Of a stretch of DNA of 64,000 nt, positions 32,532 through 44,954 are shown in pieces; within the stretch, counting starts at the first letter, position 1, and every line of letters starts with the position of its first letter. The notes beneath the pieces were generated by a model. That model was not told where the DNA came from. It did not search any database and saw only the letters and a program-made list of their open reading frames with translations. Both the position numbers and the translations under genes were made by a program. Origin of the DNA: Pseudogymnoascus destructans (taxonomy: Eukaryota > Ascomycota > Leotiomycetes > Thelebolales > Thelebolaceae); NCBI RefSeq assembly GCF_001641265.1, contig NW_020167523.1:930001-994000 (forward strand), written 5' to 3'.

Positions 32532-34779
32532 ATGGGAATGGGGAGGGAAATTGCGAGATGAAAGGCGGGAGGTGAAATGCAACAAGACGAAGGAAGATGG
32601 ATTGTATGCCGGGAGGTATAGCTGGGTTGCTGTGTGGAAGGCTGCTCTGTGAATCTCTACTTTTTTTGCATCGGGCATAATAGCGTTTTTGGTCGGCATT
32701 GAGGGAGAAAGACTCCCTTTGATGGGTAGAGTGGATGTTAAATCCGTATGTGGGAGTGGGAGGGGGTGGTGAGGTTGGTAGATATACGGAGGGATAGGAT
32801 GGATAGGGAGATGTGATGAAAGGTGGTGGCTAGATGGGGGGATGAGGCTGATGATGTGGAGGCGAGTGGCTTCATCGTGAGATTGGCCTACCATGACGGG
32901 TCAGTTAGCTTTCGGAATGAAGAAATCTAACACACCTGTCTATCTAGCCATTGCGAAGAGATAGGAGGGTATGAAGTAATTGCTTAGCTGAGCTGAGTTG
33001 GATTCCCAGGATACGCTAAGATGAAGAAAGACAAGCATTGGGAGGACATTTTCTCACAACCATCACTATTTGTTCATAGGAAGCCATCATAAAAACTGCG
33101 GAGATATTTACACACTATTGAAGAAATTTCCATAAATCGCGATGATATTTTGAAAATTCATTTTCTCCTAAATGAGACGCTTTGTTTCCCATCGTATGAT
33201 TCCCATACATGGTCTACTTCCCACCCCCAAGCCCCGACGCTAGTCCATATACAGTCTAAATAATACAACCTCGCGGAGGAACCTCCGGTGCTCAGACGAA
33301 GGGGTATTCTCATCGATTTTTGACTGCGACCGTGTAGGTGTCATGAGGTGATTGTCATCTATAGCCTATGGCACTGTTCTAATATGATCGTTGGCTGAAA
33401 CGGTGGCGTCTCGTACCTGCATGTTGAGATGGGCTGATACCTCTCCAGGTTGGGTATGAGAGGACCTGGGCAAGCAAGAGCAGATCCATCGACAGACCTC
33501 CGTAAACCTGTTCTATGTACATGAGATGGAGACGACTGAACGGTGATGATCAAATGATGCATCACTAACAGCCGCGTTTTTTAAATGGAGCATAGGTTGG
33601 CCTGTGTCGCCACAATCTATCATAGTCAAGTCAAAACGCCACCGACCGAAACAGGACAAAGCAAGCACTATGGTACGAGGTGAAGACCCTACCAACAGAT
33701 GGGTATGCTGCGGATGACAACTAGATAGATTGTTAACCGTGTGAGCCACTCTGGAAAGGTTGAGCAAAGTCTTTCTAGTTCAACGGTCGGATGACGACGA
33801 TGACGACAATGTCCAACGACGGCGATAAACGACGATGATGGGTAAAGACGACGATGTGCAACGGCGATGAACAGCGATGAGATGAACAGCAATGATGAAC
33901 AGCGATGAGATGAACAGCGATGAGATGAACAGCGATGAGATGAACAGCGATGAGATGAACACCGATCAGATGAACAGTGATGAGATGAACACCGGCGACG
34001 ATCAACGAAGACGACGTTGAACAACGGGCACGCTGATCGAAGTCGACGATCAACAACGGCAAGTACGAACACTAACGACGATGAGCACCGACGATGAGCA
34101 CCGACGATGAGCACCAACGATGAGCACCGATGATGAACACGACGATGAACGCCGACGATGAACACTGGCAGTGAACACTGATGATGAGCACTGACACTGA
34201 CAATGACCATGGACACTGACGATGATGAACAACTACGGCGATGAACGGCAGCGACGATGCACACCGACGAGGATGAACAAGGCCGAGGACTGACACGAGC
34301 AAGGATGAACACCAATGAGAATGAGCACCGACGGCAATGAACAAGGACGATGATAAACATCGACCAGGGTGAGCACCGGCGACGATGATTACCAACGACG
34401 ATGATTACTAACAACGACGGCGAAGAGGCAGGTATTGTGATGGCGTTGGGGGAAGCGAGGTTAAGAATCTATCATATCCAAACGCGCTATCTGACATCTA
34501 TTCCAAGCCCACTGAGCTCCAGTTTATTGAGCTACTCATCGTCGAAACGCAAGAAACAATCCCCATGACCTCGACAAGATGAATTTCTGGCGACAACACA
34601 AGATGACGGCTATACAAGTTAGAGATATATGAAGAGTATAAGTTGCACTTGAGGCGTCTTCCATTCGAGCAACTGTTGTCGATTTATACTTTACCCAAAC
34701 CTCGATGAAACTCCAGAAAAACCACGCATAAACGACGTTAAGGCCCTCTTAACCTAGACGCCTTCAAACCGCCTATTCT
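32532..34779. other. Convergent intergenic region MTR10 / Zn2Cys6 regulator
   Basis: 2.2 kb. The first 1.2 kb shows no gene. From about 33780 to 34430 a degenerate minisatellite dominates. Long open frames on the minus strand across it are products of the repeat. Confidence 0.55.
33780..34430. repeat. Degenerate GATGA-rich minisatellite
   Basis: Near-perfect 15-bp units ATGAACAGCGATGAG lie around 33893-33990. They merge into related units such as GATGAGCACCGAC (34080-34130) and GATGAACACTGGC. The period is mostly a multiple of three, which is why all frames of one strand stay open. Confidence 0.85.
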
Positions 34780-37039
34780 TCAATTCGTGTTCAGCAAATT
34801 CCTAATCTGCATCAAATATGGGATACCCCTATCCGACTCGGTCTGCAGCTGCTGCCCTGGTGGCGGCAGTCTAAACCCAAATTCTGGGCTTTGAGCATAC
34901 CACTCCTCCGCGAAGTTACTATCAAAGTTCTCACGCACACCACGTAATGGTTGGTGATAACTGGGGCGGGTGCAGACGTCAATGAAATCATTGTACGAAT
35001 GCGCCGTACGCACATTTCCCTGCGACGTTAGGAGATAGTCAAGACTCGGCGGTAGTTTCAGCGAGTAGGCGGCGGCCGACCGCCTGAGTAGCTCCTGCAG
35101 CGCCCCAGCGGCTGGGAATCCAATATTTGACTCATGGAGGACCTCAATACCAATCGTTACAGCCTCAGATCCATCTTTAATGGATGGATCGTTGTTGGGC
35201 TTTGCTGGGAAGAAGCGGGCGATGAGGTGGCATATATTTAAGACGACGAACATTTGGAGGGCCGGCTGATAACGGCACGTGTAATGCAAACGGTAATGGC
35301 GCTCGAGGAGGAGGAGAGCATGTTGTGCGTGGGACCACACGACTTCATCGACGAGCCTGGAGGGAAAGCCTTCCAACTCGAGTAGCGGGCACAAGAGTTG
35401 GACAATAGAGTAATCATAAAGGATTCTTCAAATTTTAGTACGGGCTGATCCTTACTAGGGGTTGATTGGTTCTTACAACAATGACAAGACGTGTGGGAGA
35501 GCCTGTGTGCTGTTCTCGGCGTCCCCAAGGACAGGCGGCAGCGCCATTCTCCAGGCAACAAATTTACTATATTGCTCCAAAACATGGCGAGCCGTTATGG
35601 TATTGGATAGCGGGCTCCATATCATCATGCTGACATCGTTTATGATGCTAATAAGCTTTATCTTCTCTCGATTAGTCGTGGCAAGGAGACTCGGCCAAGC
35701 TGGGCACCGGTCTTCTTCGTATCGGTAGAAATGCCACGGCAACTTATCATGGGAAGCTTCCTCATCGTGAGTATTTTCAACATCACGAAACGCTAAGATT
35801 GAGGGAAATTGAAAGGTCACTTGTGCCCATTCACTGATCGGATTAGCAGGGTTATTCAAGGAAAAAAAAAAGGCACTAACACGTTTAGACAGCGTATGCC
35901 TTGGATGGTCTTCTTGAGTACATATGGCAGCTCATCATTGGAGCTAGCTGAGAGCTCAGCAATGCTTTCGGTGGCAAGCCTGAGATATGACGATGCGCGC
36001 AGTCCGAACCCCCTGCCAAGCTCCACCAAGAACATAACCGCTGCGGCTTGTATAGTTGTGATCGACTTATCGTCAGGCTCGAAACCAGCAAGGAATGCAT
36101 CAGCAAAGTGCACACCGAGCTGGTCAGAGTCTAACTCGCTGTCTTTGGATTGGGTGTGATAACGGCACGCCAGGACGCACATGGCGTTGACGAGCGGAGA
36201 TGAACAGTGCCTCTGGCTCTGTCCCTTGAACTTGTACGAGTCGACAAAGTGGCCTTCGCTGAAGAGTGTTGATACGGGATGCACCCAGGCGAAGTATAGT
36301 TGGAAGAGATGGTCGAACGTGGCCGAGTCGTGGGACACTGTCGTCCACGAAAACCCCGACCCGATTTGGGAGCCAAGTTCATATTCTGAGCCTGTAACGA
36401 CGGATGAGGGGGATCCAATGGGCGAAACCCCTTCCTGTTCGTCTATCCCCGTGCGACCCAGGCTTTCGGCGATGCTCTCGATGCTCTCGCCATTGCTTAG
36501 AGCGCGAAGGATGTTGGGCGCCTTTTCTCTGGACTGCAGCGTCCTAAAGATGCGTTCGCTCAGCCGATTCTTAGTGCGAAGCTCGCGGATCTGTTTCATC
36601 AACTCCTCCTTAGCGCGCTTGATATGAACCTCGTAGACGCAAGGTGACGTCTCTGCTCGCGTCGTGCAGCGCGAACAAGGTGTATTCCCATCGCACTACG
36701 CACAAGACGTTAGCTTCGGGGACATAACCGAAGTTGAAGTCGAAAGTTGGACTCAGGGCGGGTGGCAAGCAATGGAATGGGTGGCGGAGGTTATACCTTT
36801 GCTCTGGCCTTCTTGCAGTTTACACAGGCGTTCCGTGTGATGGATACAGGCACTCGTCGTCGCCTGGAGATCAAGGGACCCGGATCTCGCCCCTTATCGG
36901 TTTGGCGCTTAAGGCGACGGTCGGGGCTTGTGGATTCGGGTGTCGACTGGCTGGGGTTACTGGCGGAAGCACTACTGCTATCCGCCACTGACGGCCTGAT
37001 AGTTCGGAGGGCGACTTTCTCCAAATCTCTGGGCGGCAT
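34780..37039 (-). CDS. Zn2Cys6 fungal transcription factor
   Basis: Four minus-strand exons, 37039-36797, 36695-35881, 35833-35477 and 35425-34780, give 686 residues. The binuclear zinc cluster is split by intron 1: CVNCKKARAK then CDGNTPCSRCTTRAETSPC, a complete Cys6 set around residues 73-100. A basic/coiled linker follows (KRAKEELMKQIRELRTKNRL). A fungal transcription-factor middle domain comes next (HLFQLYFAWVHPVSTLFSEGHF, ALVNAMCVLACRY) and then a C-terminal region (YDYSIVQLLCPLLELEGFPS, YRLHYTCRYQPALQMFVVLN). Such proteins bind DNA as dimers and activate metabolic genes. The architecture resembles NirA-like regulators, but I do not assign a pathway. Introns 2 and 3 were placed by phase and by the need to avoid stops. 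Confidence 0.85.
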
Positions 37040-38238
37040 TGCCTAGATGAGAAGGGGCGCCTCGGATATAGCTATACAGGCGGCAACGTTTACTGCGAGC
37101 GGATCGTGGCCGGTAAGAGAGAGAGGATCGCGTCTCGTCGTTGACCGAGGGCTTCATTGCTCAGACGGGCGAGTGTTATAGAAGGGTCTGGGCGTGGCGG
37201 ATGATATATGTGAGATGCACGACGTTTTAAAAAGGAGACAGCTCAGTACAAGGGTAGGTTATAGCACAACTCTTAATTCTTGCTTCCTCTTTTCAGGGAA
37301 ATCGAAGCTTCGGTTGAGCTCAAGGGAAGAATAAGGCATCACATCGTCGATTTCCGGCACGGGATTAACATTGCGGCGCACTCTCGGGGAGTCATGACGC
37401 ACTGTGGGATGTCCCCATTGGTCGCCTCCCATTTATTAGCCACATCTTACTACTACTGATGAAACCTGGCTGGTGTGTTAGGCGCGTATACGAGGCTGGT
37501 GAGTGAAGCTCTAGAGTATTTGTCTTGGAATAGTTACGGACGCTGATTGGAGCAACGGACATAAACCGGGCCCTAACGACATCATCGTCGTACGACTTAT
37601 GGGAACAGTACGAGTCTGTTACCAATTAGTACCCGAGCCATCCTACACATACGAGTGTACTGTGGTACTAACAGTTACCACTATGAACTTGCACACTAAC
37701 TTACTGTTAAATACTCCGCACATACTCCACTCCACACACGTCCTCACGGCCGTACTTGATGCCAGCCAGAATGACAGGGCTATCGCAGATTCAAGGACAC
37801 GATCTTCACTGCACGACCAATGTAAAAGCTACACGTTCTTATCTGGGTAATGGTGGTAACCTCTGAGGGCCATACGCTCGAGGGATATAAAGAACTATCT
37901 GATCCCGCTAGATCATTCTGTTGGGATTGGGATATATGTGAAATACCATCATTCATGCAGCCGTTCCCTGTGTCAATCCATATATCTACACACTATACCC
38001 GGCCTGCTCCAAACAACCCCGCACTCGCCACTTACCTATCTCCATGGCCATCTACCGCCATCTGCCGCCATTTATCGGTATCGTCCGCCATCTACCGCCA
38101 TCTGCCGCCATTTATCGGCATCGTCCGCCATCTACCCGCCATCTGCCGCCATTTATCGGTATCATCCGCCATCTAGCGCCATCTGCCGCCATATCGGTAT
38201 CGTCCGCCACCATCCACCACCTACCGCCAATCTATCCC
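37040..38238. other. Intergenic region upstream of the Zn2Cys6 regulator with 40-bp minisatellite
   Basis: About 1.2 kb between the regulator's start and the RBM25 3' end. It includes the regulator's promoter and the minisatellite at 38047-38206. No gene recognised. Confidence 0.5.
38047..38206. repeat. 40-bp minisatellite, four units
   Basis: Unit GCCATCTACCGCCATCTGCC followed by GCCATTTATCGGTATCGTCC, four times with small changes (38047-38206). It lies about 35 bp past the RBM25 stop codon, so it is probably transcribed in its 3' UTR. Confidence 0.9.
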
Positions 38239-40838
38239 TCAAGTCGAGAGTCCTCTCTTCTCGCTCTCGGAGAAGAAGATGATCATTCTCCATAGTTTCT
38301 TCACTAGGACCTCAGCTTCCTCATCGAGGGCCTGGTACACCGTGGTAGTCAGTATGTGCTCCACAGAACAGGGTTTAGGTGGTTGGTAGGGAGAGGTGGG
38401 AGTCGACGCAAAGCCGAATACATGGTAAGGTTACAAATAGAGGCGTAAACACAAAACAAATAAGTAAGCTCACCCCTTCAAGCGCCTCGACCAAGCCCGC
38501 CGCGCCACCACGTCTCCGCACGTGCTCTTCCACAACTTCCACTATCGTCTGTTCTTGAACCCCGAGGTACTCAACGATCTTACGCTCCACAAATGGTTGC
38601 AGCTTCTCCTTGATAGTGCTCTCGTCCATAAACTCCCACTGTACCGTCCAATCCCACAGTCCCTGTCGGTCCGTAGGAATCTCAGCTGCCAAATCCTTGA
38701 CAGCCTGCTCGCGCTCCTCATCACTAAGGCCAGCGCCTCGGTCAGCTAATGCGTCGTATTTAATCGGGATAAGCTGGCGGCGCTGGGTTTGCGTGGCGTC
38801 CTCCTCGTCTTCCAGCAGGCCTTCCACATCTGCAACAGTACGCCGGGTCGTAGTTGCCTTCTGGGCCTTCTGCGCCGCCGCTCCGAGACTCAATTTGAAT
38901 GGCTGCTGTGCCACTCTAGCCGGCTCGCGCGCTCCTAGCTCCTCAGCCTGTCTGTCCAGGAAGTTATCCGCCAAACCTCTAGCGGTCTCCTTCTCGCTCC
39001 TCTCCCTCGCGCTCTCCATGTCCTCATCCGCACGGTCAGCAGCATCCGCCGCCGCCTCCCTAGCCCTAAATGCCGCGCGGTTACGGTTCCACATGCTGCG
39101 GTCTGCGTAGTATTCCTCGATTCTCTTGTTGCCTTGCTCGTCGTCGTTCCAATCCCGTAGTCTCTGCGCCATCTTCTCCTTGGCCGCAGTTGCCTTTGCA
39201 TCATCCCCTTCGTCGCGCTCCTTCTCGCGCTCCACGGCCGCTGTTCGTGATCGCTCACGGTTAAGCCATCTTCGTTCTTGGTCAAGATACTGTTTCTCGA
39301 GTTCTGCTGCTCGCTTGGAGGCGCGGCGTTGTTCGAGCTCGGAGTCTGACGCGGAATCGTCATCATCTTCCCGATTAATCCAGACATTTCCCGATGCGGC
39401 GCCGTTGGTACCACTACCGTTGACGAAAGAAACACCCTTTTGGTAGTCGCGTGGGATGTTGGAGCCCTTCGGGCCGGAAGGCGCGTTGATGCTCCTGTCT
39501 CGCGGACCGAGAGGGATGTTGTTTGCGTCACCTCCAAGTCTGCTAGGTGCTGGGCCCGGTGATGCAAGGCGTGATGGCCGAGACGCAGCGCCGTTGCGAG
39601 CGCGCTCAGCTGCTTCCATCTCCTCTTCGCGCTTGAGACGCTCGATGTCCCTGCGGTTGCTACGGTCTCGGAAGGCTGTGATTTCTTTGGCGACGGTTTC
39701 ACGCATCTCGGCTGGGATGTCGGCGAGCTCATCATCGATGGCGAGGGGGATGTTGACAACTTCTACAGCGTCGCCGGAGTCTTCGTTGTCGTGCATTTTT
39801 ACATCGCCGTTGGAGTCGTTGGCTTCGACGCGCGCGGTGGGGTTGAATAGGTAGTCTACCGCAGATTTGAGCGCGGCGCGAGCATTGTCAAGACGAGACT
39901 GCTCGGCAGCTGGGTCATCGCCTCGGGAGGAGTGCCAGTTCTCGAGATAGTTCAGAGAGTTGTCGTCCACGAATACGAGAAGCTTCTTCTTTGCCGGCTC
40001 GTCTTTATCGTCTCCGTCTCCCTTCTTGGCCTTGGAATCTGGTGTTTGCTTCTTGAGTGGGATTTCAATGTCCTTTAGAACTTCGACCGCAGTAGACAAG
40101 CTCTCGGCATCCTCGTATTGCGCAAACCCAAATGAACATTCCTTTCCATCTGAATCAATGGCCCTGTCCCAGCGTCGTAGTCGCCCAGCAGAGCTCAGTA
40201 TACGCTCGATCCCTTCGTTGCCCCCAGCCCCTTCCGTAATGCCTGCCACGAAAATAGTTCGAACAATCTCCTCCTTCGTTGGAGGCGCAAGCGCCATCAT
40301 GCTGTCTCTGAGCGCCTGACGCTGCTGATGCGGGTCCATACCCCTGTCCGCACCCAATCCCGGTCTGCCACCACCTGCAGACTCACTCCGCCCATCCCTT
40401 CCTCCGGGGCCTCCACTGACTGGTGTAGATGGTTTGGCCGGGCCAGTTCCAAGGCGTATAACGGGAGCGGAGAAGTTGATATTCGGCATGACCGTTGGGC
40501 CCTGGAAGCTCGCTGGTAATCCGCTTGGTCGGCCGCTTTGCACGGCATTGGCTTGGTTCATTCCTGGAGGTGCGGTGCCGGGCGCAGACATGCCTGGGGC
40601 GCCACCTGTTTGGGGTTAGTTTTTGAGGTTCAGTTGGGGCACGCGAGCAACCTACCCATACTGGGAGGAGGTCCCATACCTGGGGGGGCTCCAGCTGCGC
40701 CCGGGAAGGCGCCAAAGCTTGGTGGGCGGCCAAAGGGAGGCTCTGGGAATAGGTTAGTTGTGAATATAAAGTGCGCAGGCTGGCGTTGAGGGCCAGGCCA
40801 ATGGAGGGTAACTTACGCCCATAAGGATTGTACGCCAT
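38239..40838 (-). CDS. RNA-binding protein RBM25-type splicing factor (RRM and PWI)
   Basis: Minus-strand exons 40838-40817, 40742-40656, 40605-38474 and 38331-38239 give 777 residues. The start MAYNPYGQPPFGRPP is Gly/Pro-rich. An RRM follows (TIFVAGITEGAGGNEGIERI, ECSFGFAQYEDAESL). The middle is very long, charged and rich in Arg, Glu and Asp, typical of RBM25. A C-terminal PWI domain ends the protein (LWDWTVQWEFMDESTIKEKL, KIVEYLGVQEQTIVEVVEEH). The last exon completes the PWI helix (LDEEAEVLVKKLWRMIIFF) after a 142-nt intron. Reading through that intron instead would give a false hydrophobic tail. RBM25 and yeast Snu71 associate with U1 snRNP and influence 5' splice-site choice in the nucleus. 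It shares a 290-bp divergent region with the mitoribosomal gene. Confidence 0.9.
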
Positions 40839-41130
40839 GAGGCTGTGAACTTGGGTTTGCTACTTTGGTAAGATGTTGTAGATTATTCAAAGGCAAATAA
40901 AGAAGCGCCCAGTTAAGTTCAGGTGAGATTGGTTGGTCTCTATATTCGTTGGAGAATATCGCGAGTCGTTGTCGCAAGTTGAGGCTGCCAAAAATCGCGG
41001 TTTGGCCAGGTCCCGCACGAGCCACACCACGGATTAACTTTAGCGCGGCTCGGGATCTCAAGATTCAAAAAGTTCGTTGACCTCAAATCACCACCCGCAG
41101 TCAAAGGGCTTCCACTCCGTGCGATTGGAA

Positions 41131-41991
41131 ATGCTCAATTCGTATGTCTCAATTGTATTATATAGTGTGAGAGGGTACTGACTTTATGCTAGACCTATGA
41201 TGGAGCTCCGGAAAGCCGCGGACGCTTTACTGCGCTCCCAAGCGTCTCCGTTGGCGCAGATTCTCGCACCCTCGACATCGACAAGATGGGCGACGTCTTC
41301 CATGAGACTCTCACAGCGGGCCTTCTCATCCTCTACTAGACGATACATCGCAGACTCGAACCAAACAAACCCAACCTTAGCGCCTACCAATGCCAACCGT
41401 GGCACCCAGAACTCTCCTGACTCCCAGGCCAGCTCCCAGGGCTGGGCCGCCGGTGGACGCAGCAACCGCTCCTCTTCGCGCATCCTCCCCTCGAAATCGT
41501 CCGAAAGCGCCGACGCCGATGCATGGGATAGCGGTATTAGCAGCAACAGCGCTGCTCAGGATCTCCTGACAGGCTTCAACGCTGGCCGCAAAGAGCGCGG
41601 AGCCAACTCCCCACTCAACAACAGGAAGTCGATAAACCTGGACCGCATGCTGTCCCCTAACGTTAGCGACAGCGATCTTAAGGATGTGATTAGCAACCTG
41701 ACTGCGTCCGTCACCGCTCCTGTGCCACCGAAGCCCGCGTTGCGGCTGAATGCGAGGACCGGCAGGTCGGTTGTTGTGGCTGGAGGTGTTGATATTGGAC
41801 GGAGCTTTAATTTGTTGGGGATGAGCTGTTCTAGGAATAGGGTCAGGCAGGACTTCAACCGCCAGAGGTTCCACGAGAGAGGCGGCCTGAAGAGGAAGAG
41901 ACTAAAGAGAGAGAGGTGGCAGAAGAGGTTCATGGCTGGGTTCAGGGCAACTGTTTCGAGAGTTAAGGAGATGAAGAGGCAGGGCTGGTAG
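41131..41991 (+). CDS. MRP21: Mitochondrial small-subunit ribosomal protein bS21m
   Basis: The main frame is 41197-41991 (264 residues from the first ATG). A short first exon (41131-41141, GTATGT...GCTAG, then 41193) would add MLNSP and give 269 residues; I include it as the likelier model. The N-terminus is basic and Ser/Ala-rich (SQRAFSSSTRRY), fitting import into mitochondria. A long low-complexity middle follows. The conserved S21 domain is C-terminal: NRVRQDFNRQRFHERGGLKR, then KRERWQKRFMAGFRATVSRV and KRQGW. It is part of the mitochondrial small ribosomal subunit. Fungal orthologues share this long N-terminal extension. Confidence 0.88.
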
Positions 41992-42402
41992 ATCCTGTAT
42001 TTGTATATTATGGAACATGTATTGTAAGTGTGATTTTATGGTTGGCCTACGACAAGGAGTGTCTTGATGTGAAGTTTAAATATCGATAAGTTTTGTATGG
42101 TCATCTCGGCCTTGTATAACTACACACTGTCTTACACCTTCCTACTACTACCTGTTTTTGACTCGTCTTTGACCTCTACATATGACATTGAAGATATATA
42201 AATGCTCGCGGGTATTTAGACGCTCTGGCCGCGCCTAATCGCGCGTAGGACACTGTCGTCATTTTTGATCGAACCTGTTTTGGTGGACCCTGGGCGGTAT
42301 AGTTGGCAGATCGCGGAACATTATCCACAGCCTCGCACCCTGGCCAGGAAGTTATACCGTAATCATCCTTACGATTGTACTCTTTAAGGACATAAATTGG
42401 CA
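41992..42402. other. Intergenic region MRP21 to rhodanese-like gene
   Basis: About 410 bp; the MRP21 3' UTR and downstream promoter. Nothing else recognised. Confidence 0.45.
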
Positions 42403-43067
42403 ATGGCTTCTAGCATTGCCCCAGCTCCGGTAATCCCAGGCCGCATAACAGCAGAAGCACTATCCAAGATCTTGTTGGAGCCATCTGAGACCAACAAGGT
42501 TGCAGTTATCGATGTGAGGGGTGAAGGTGTGTGCCCATATTCCAGCGACGCCATCTTATCATACGCACTTTTTGGTATTTATGAAGGCAAATATTACAGA
42601 TCTAACTTTATTTCATAGATCACATCGGCGGTCACATCCTCTCCTCCATCCATGTGCCCTCCAACACCCTCGACCACGCCATTCCCGCCTTAATCCGCAA
42701 GCTCGCCGATAAAGAGATAGTCATCTTTCACTGCGCATTAAGCCAGGTTCGAGGCCCAAAAGCAGCGGCTCAGTATATGCGCGAGCAACAGCGCTTGTTG
42801 GGACCACAGGGCGCTGGGAGGGGAGATGTTGGGAAGAAGTTGGCGAAGAGCAAGGTCCATAGTGAGGGAACGGAAGGCGAAGCTTCGGATTCTAAGGATG
42901 GCGAATGGGTTGATGAAGGGACGGCGGATGAGAAAGACGAAAAGTCAAAACTGAAAGAGCAGAAGGTTTATGTTCTGGATAAGGGGTTCGAGGGATGGCA
43001 GGAGATTTACGGAAGGGACAAGAGGTTAACTGAGAATTGGTCTGAGGAGTTATGGCATCCGTGGTAG
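42403..43067 (+). CDS. Rhodanese-domain phosphatase / arsenate-reductase-like protein (ACR2/YCH1 family)
   Basis: Exons 42403-42526 and 42619-43067 encode 190 residues. A single rhodanese/Cdc25-type domain has VAVIDVRGEDHIGGHI and the CX5R active-site loop HCALSQVRGPKAA, with the catalytic Cys at about 80 and Arg at 86. The C-terminus ends in a typical KGFEGWQEIYG. The HCx2SxxRGP form is shared by Cdc25-like phosphatases such as fission yeast Ibp1 and yeast Ych1, and by the arsenate reductase Acr2, so arsenate reduction is possible but unproven. An acidic/Lys-rich insert (about residues 108-155, GTEGEASDSKDGEWVDEGTA) separates the active site from the last strand. No arsenite efflux gene is nearby. 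Confidence 0.85.
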
Positions 43068-43506
43068 AATATATTAAGTGGCAAAGGATTCTCTTGCCTT
43101 TGCTACAACTTTGAGTAACCAAGAGCATTATTTTACTTACAGTTACTGTAAATATTGGCATATGTGCAGTCACTCACGAGTAGGTTTGGCAGGTTGAATA
43201 TGGTGGTCCACTAAAGGACAACGACCCTCAAACTATAGGTTTTTGGTTCCCGCCGGCAGCTGACAAACTCGACGTCAACGTCGGACGATGCTATATCATT
43301 CGATCATTTATGTTTACATCATTTTGCAGGCTCAAGTGCAGTAAAAACGCTATCATTCATCATGTCCTCAGTAGAAACCCTTTTTAGAGTATGGACAAAT
43401 ATAGGGGTCGCCTCCTCTCACCGTTTACAAACTCTCTTATTCTCAAATCCATGAGACGCTACCTGAACATACTATTATTCCAGGTCCAGGTTTCGTCCAA
43501 ATCGAC
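43068..43506. other. Intergenic region
   Basis: About 440 bp. It could contain an unannotated first exon of the next gene; a TTATTCCAG acceptor-like string precedes 43491. No confident feature. Confidence 0.35.
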
Positions 43507-44438
43507 ATGTACATAGACCCGTACGTTCTCGCCCTTAAAACCGAATCGGATGATCCCAGCAACCTTGGATCAATTCTATACAGTCGCACCGACGATGAAG
43601 GCTCACTCTCACATACAATTATACGGCCCCTCGAGTCCTCTCACCCCCTAATTCCAACTGATACCTCCGTCGCCGCCGAGACTACCTCAACCACCGCAGC
43701 CTTGGAACCCCGCAAGCAACCATCCCTCATCTCCTCGCACATCGGCATCTTCCTATCCTCCATCATCGGCATCTGCGCCTGTCTAATCTTCTTCTACTGG
43801 CTCCACGGCTACTTCAAAGTCGGCGGCCCAGTCCGACCCCGAGCACCGACTCGTTCTAACTCTCCAGGAATCCCGAATAGACTCCTTCGGTATTTTTCAC
43901 AGGCGAAAGCAGAAGGGAGCCGGATATTGAGTGCCAAGAGAGCACAGAAAGCAAAGGAGAGACAAGGGCCGTGCAGCTGCCATTGACAGGACTGCGAGAA
44001 TGCGTATCCGTGCGCGATGCTGGTCCCGCAATAGAGCTATGCAACTATGGTGCATCGGGTGGCATGGCAGGACTCAATATGCCCCTGCCTGTGCTGGGGG
44101 GCGCACATATTCGCGGGCCTTCGTATAACTGGGACCCCTCGATGCCTCGCCGATACTCCAACGCCATGTTCTACACATCGCACCCGGACCCCAGCTTGCG
44201 AGGGATCGGAACTACCGAACCAGGCATTTTCTCAGGGTTGACGATACCGACAAGGTCGTTTATGAGGTGCGGGAGGCGCTGGATGGGAGGTAGGCCTGAT
44301 GAGGAGACTTACTTCATGGATCGGGCTAGAGGTTATCCCACCCCGCTTGAGGCGGGTTTGTTTGCTGATGAGGGGTTGCGGACACCACCGCCGAGATATG
44401 AGGAGATGTATATAAATGGTTCGAGACGTGCTTTTTAG
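43507..44438 (+). CDS. Predicted single-pass membrane protein of unknown function (two frames, splice uncertain)
   Basis: The first frame, 43507-43986, starts MYIDPYVLALKTESDD. It has a Ser/Thr-rich ectodomain-like part and one clear transmembrane segment (GIFLSSIIGICACLIFFYWL). The second frame, ending at 44438, reads Gln/Leu/Pro-rich sequence with RDAGPAIELCNYGASGGMAG, a Met/Pro/Gly-rich stretch and a tail TPPPRYEEMY (a possible PPxY WW-binding motif). A join to the acceptor TTTTTCACAG at 43902 keeps the second frame open. A donor at 43853 (GTTCTA) has the right phase but is weak. A longer gene with an upstream exon is possible. I do not recognise the family. Confidence 0.55.
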
Positions 44439-44954
44439 ATTTTTGGGTGGGTCGTGGCTATCTAAGGGCTGCGAAATCGAAATCGGTGCTTGACTTGACC
44501 TGAGAAATGTTTGATCTATTGTCATTCTTAAATTATTTAAATATGAGAATGCGAAAAGGTTGCAAATAGCCACATTGATAAATACCTCCTGGATAACAAC
44601 AACAGACATTTATCTCATCAGATGAAATAAGGCACAATCGACGGTCACTTCGTTTGAATTCATGGTATGATAACAAAAAGCAACCAGGCGCGGAAAACAA
44701 AAGCTTTCCAGAACAACACCTGGAGATACGCCCAACATTGGCAGCCATAGCTACATTTCGTGCCATGCCCACAGTGACCGATCCAAAATCAATACAAACA
44801 GAAACCTGAGCGGGCCTCCCATCAATATGTCTTCGGCAGAGCCTCAGCATAAAACCTCCGTATTCAACTCAACTTATCTCGTCTCCCACTCTTCTTCACG
44901 ACGTCCCCTCACGACTCTTGCGGTAGCTGGCCTAGAGATCCTCATCAGCAGAGT
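44439..44954. other. Convergent intergenic region
   Basis: About 515 bp between the membrane-protein gene and the BAR-protein 3' end. No additional gene or repeat seen. Confidence 0.45.

Noticed and set aside
33689..34414. 241-residue minus-strand open frame
   Set aside because: It is generated by the triplet-phased minisatellite; repeated HLIAV blocks, no domain, no plausible gene structure.
38375..38473. Hydrophobic C-terminal tail of RBM25 (VSLLICFVFTPLFVTL)
   Set aside because: It is intron read-through. A GTGAGC donor at 38473 and acceptor before 38331 restore the PWI domain end.
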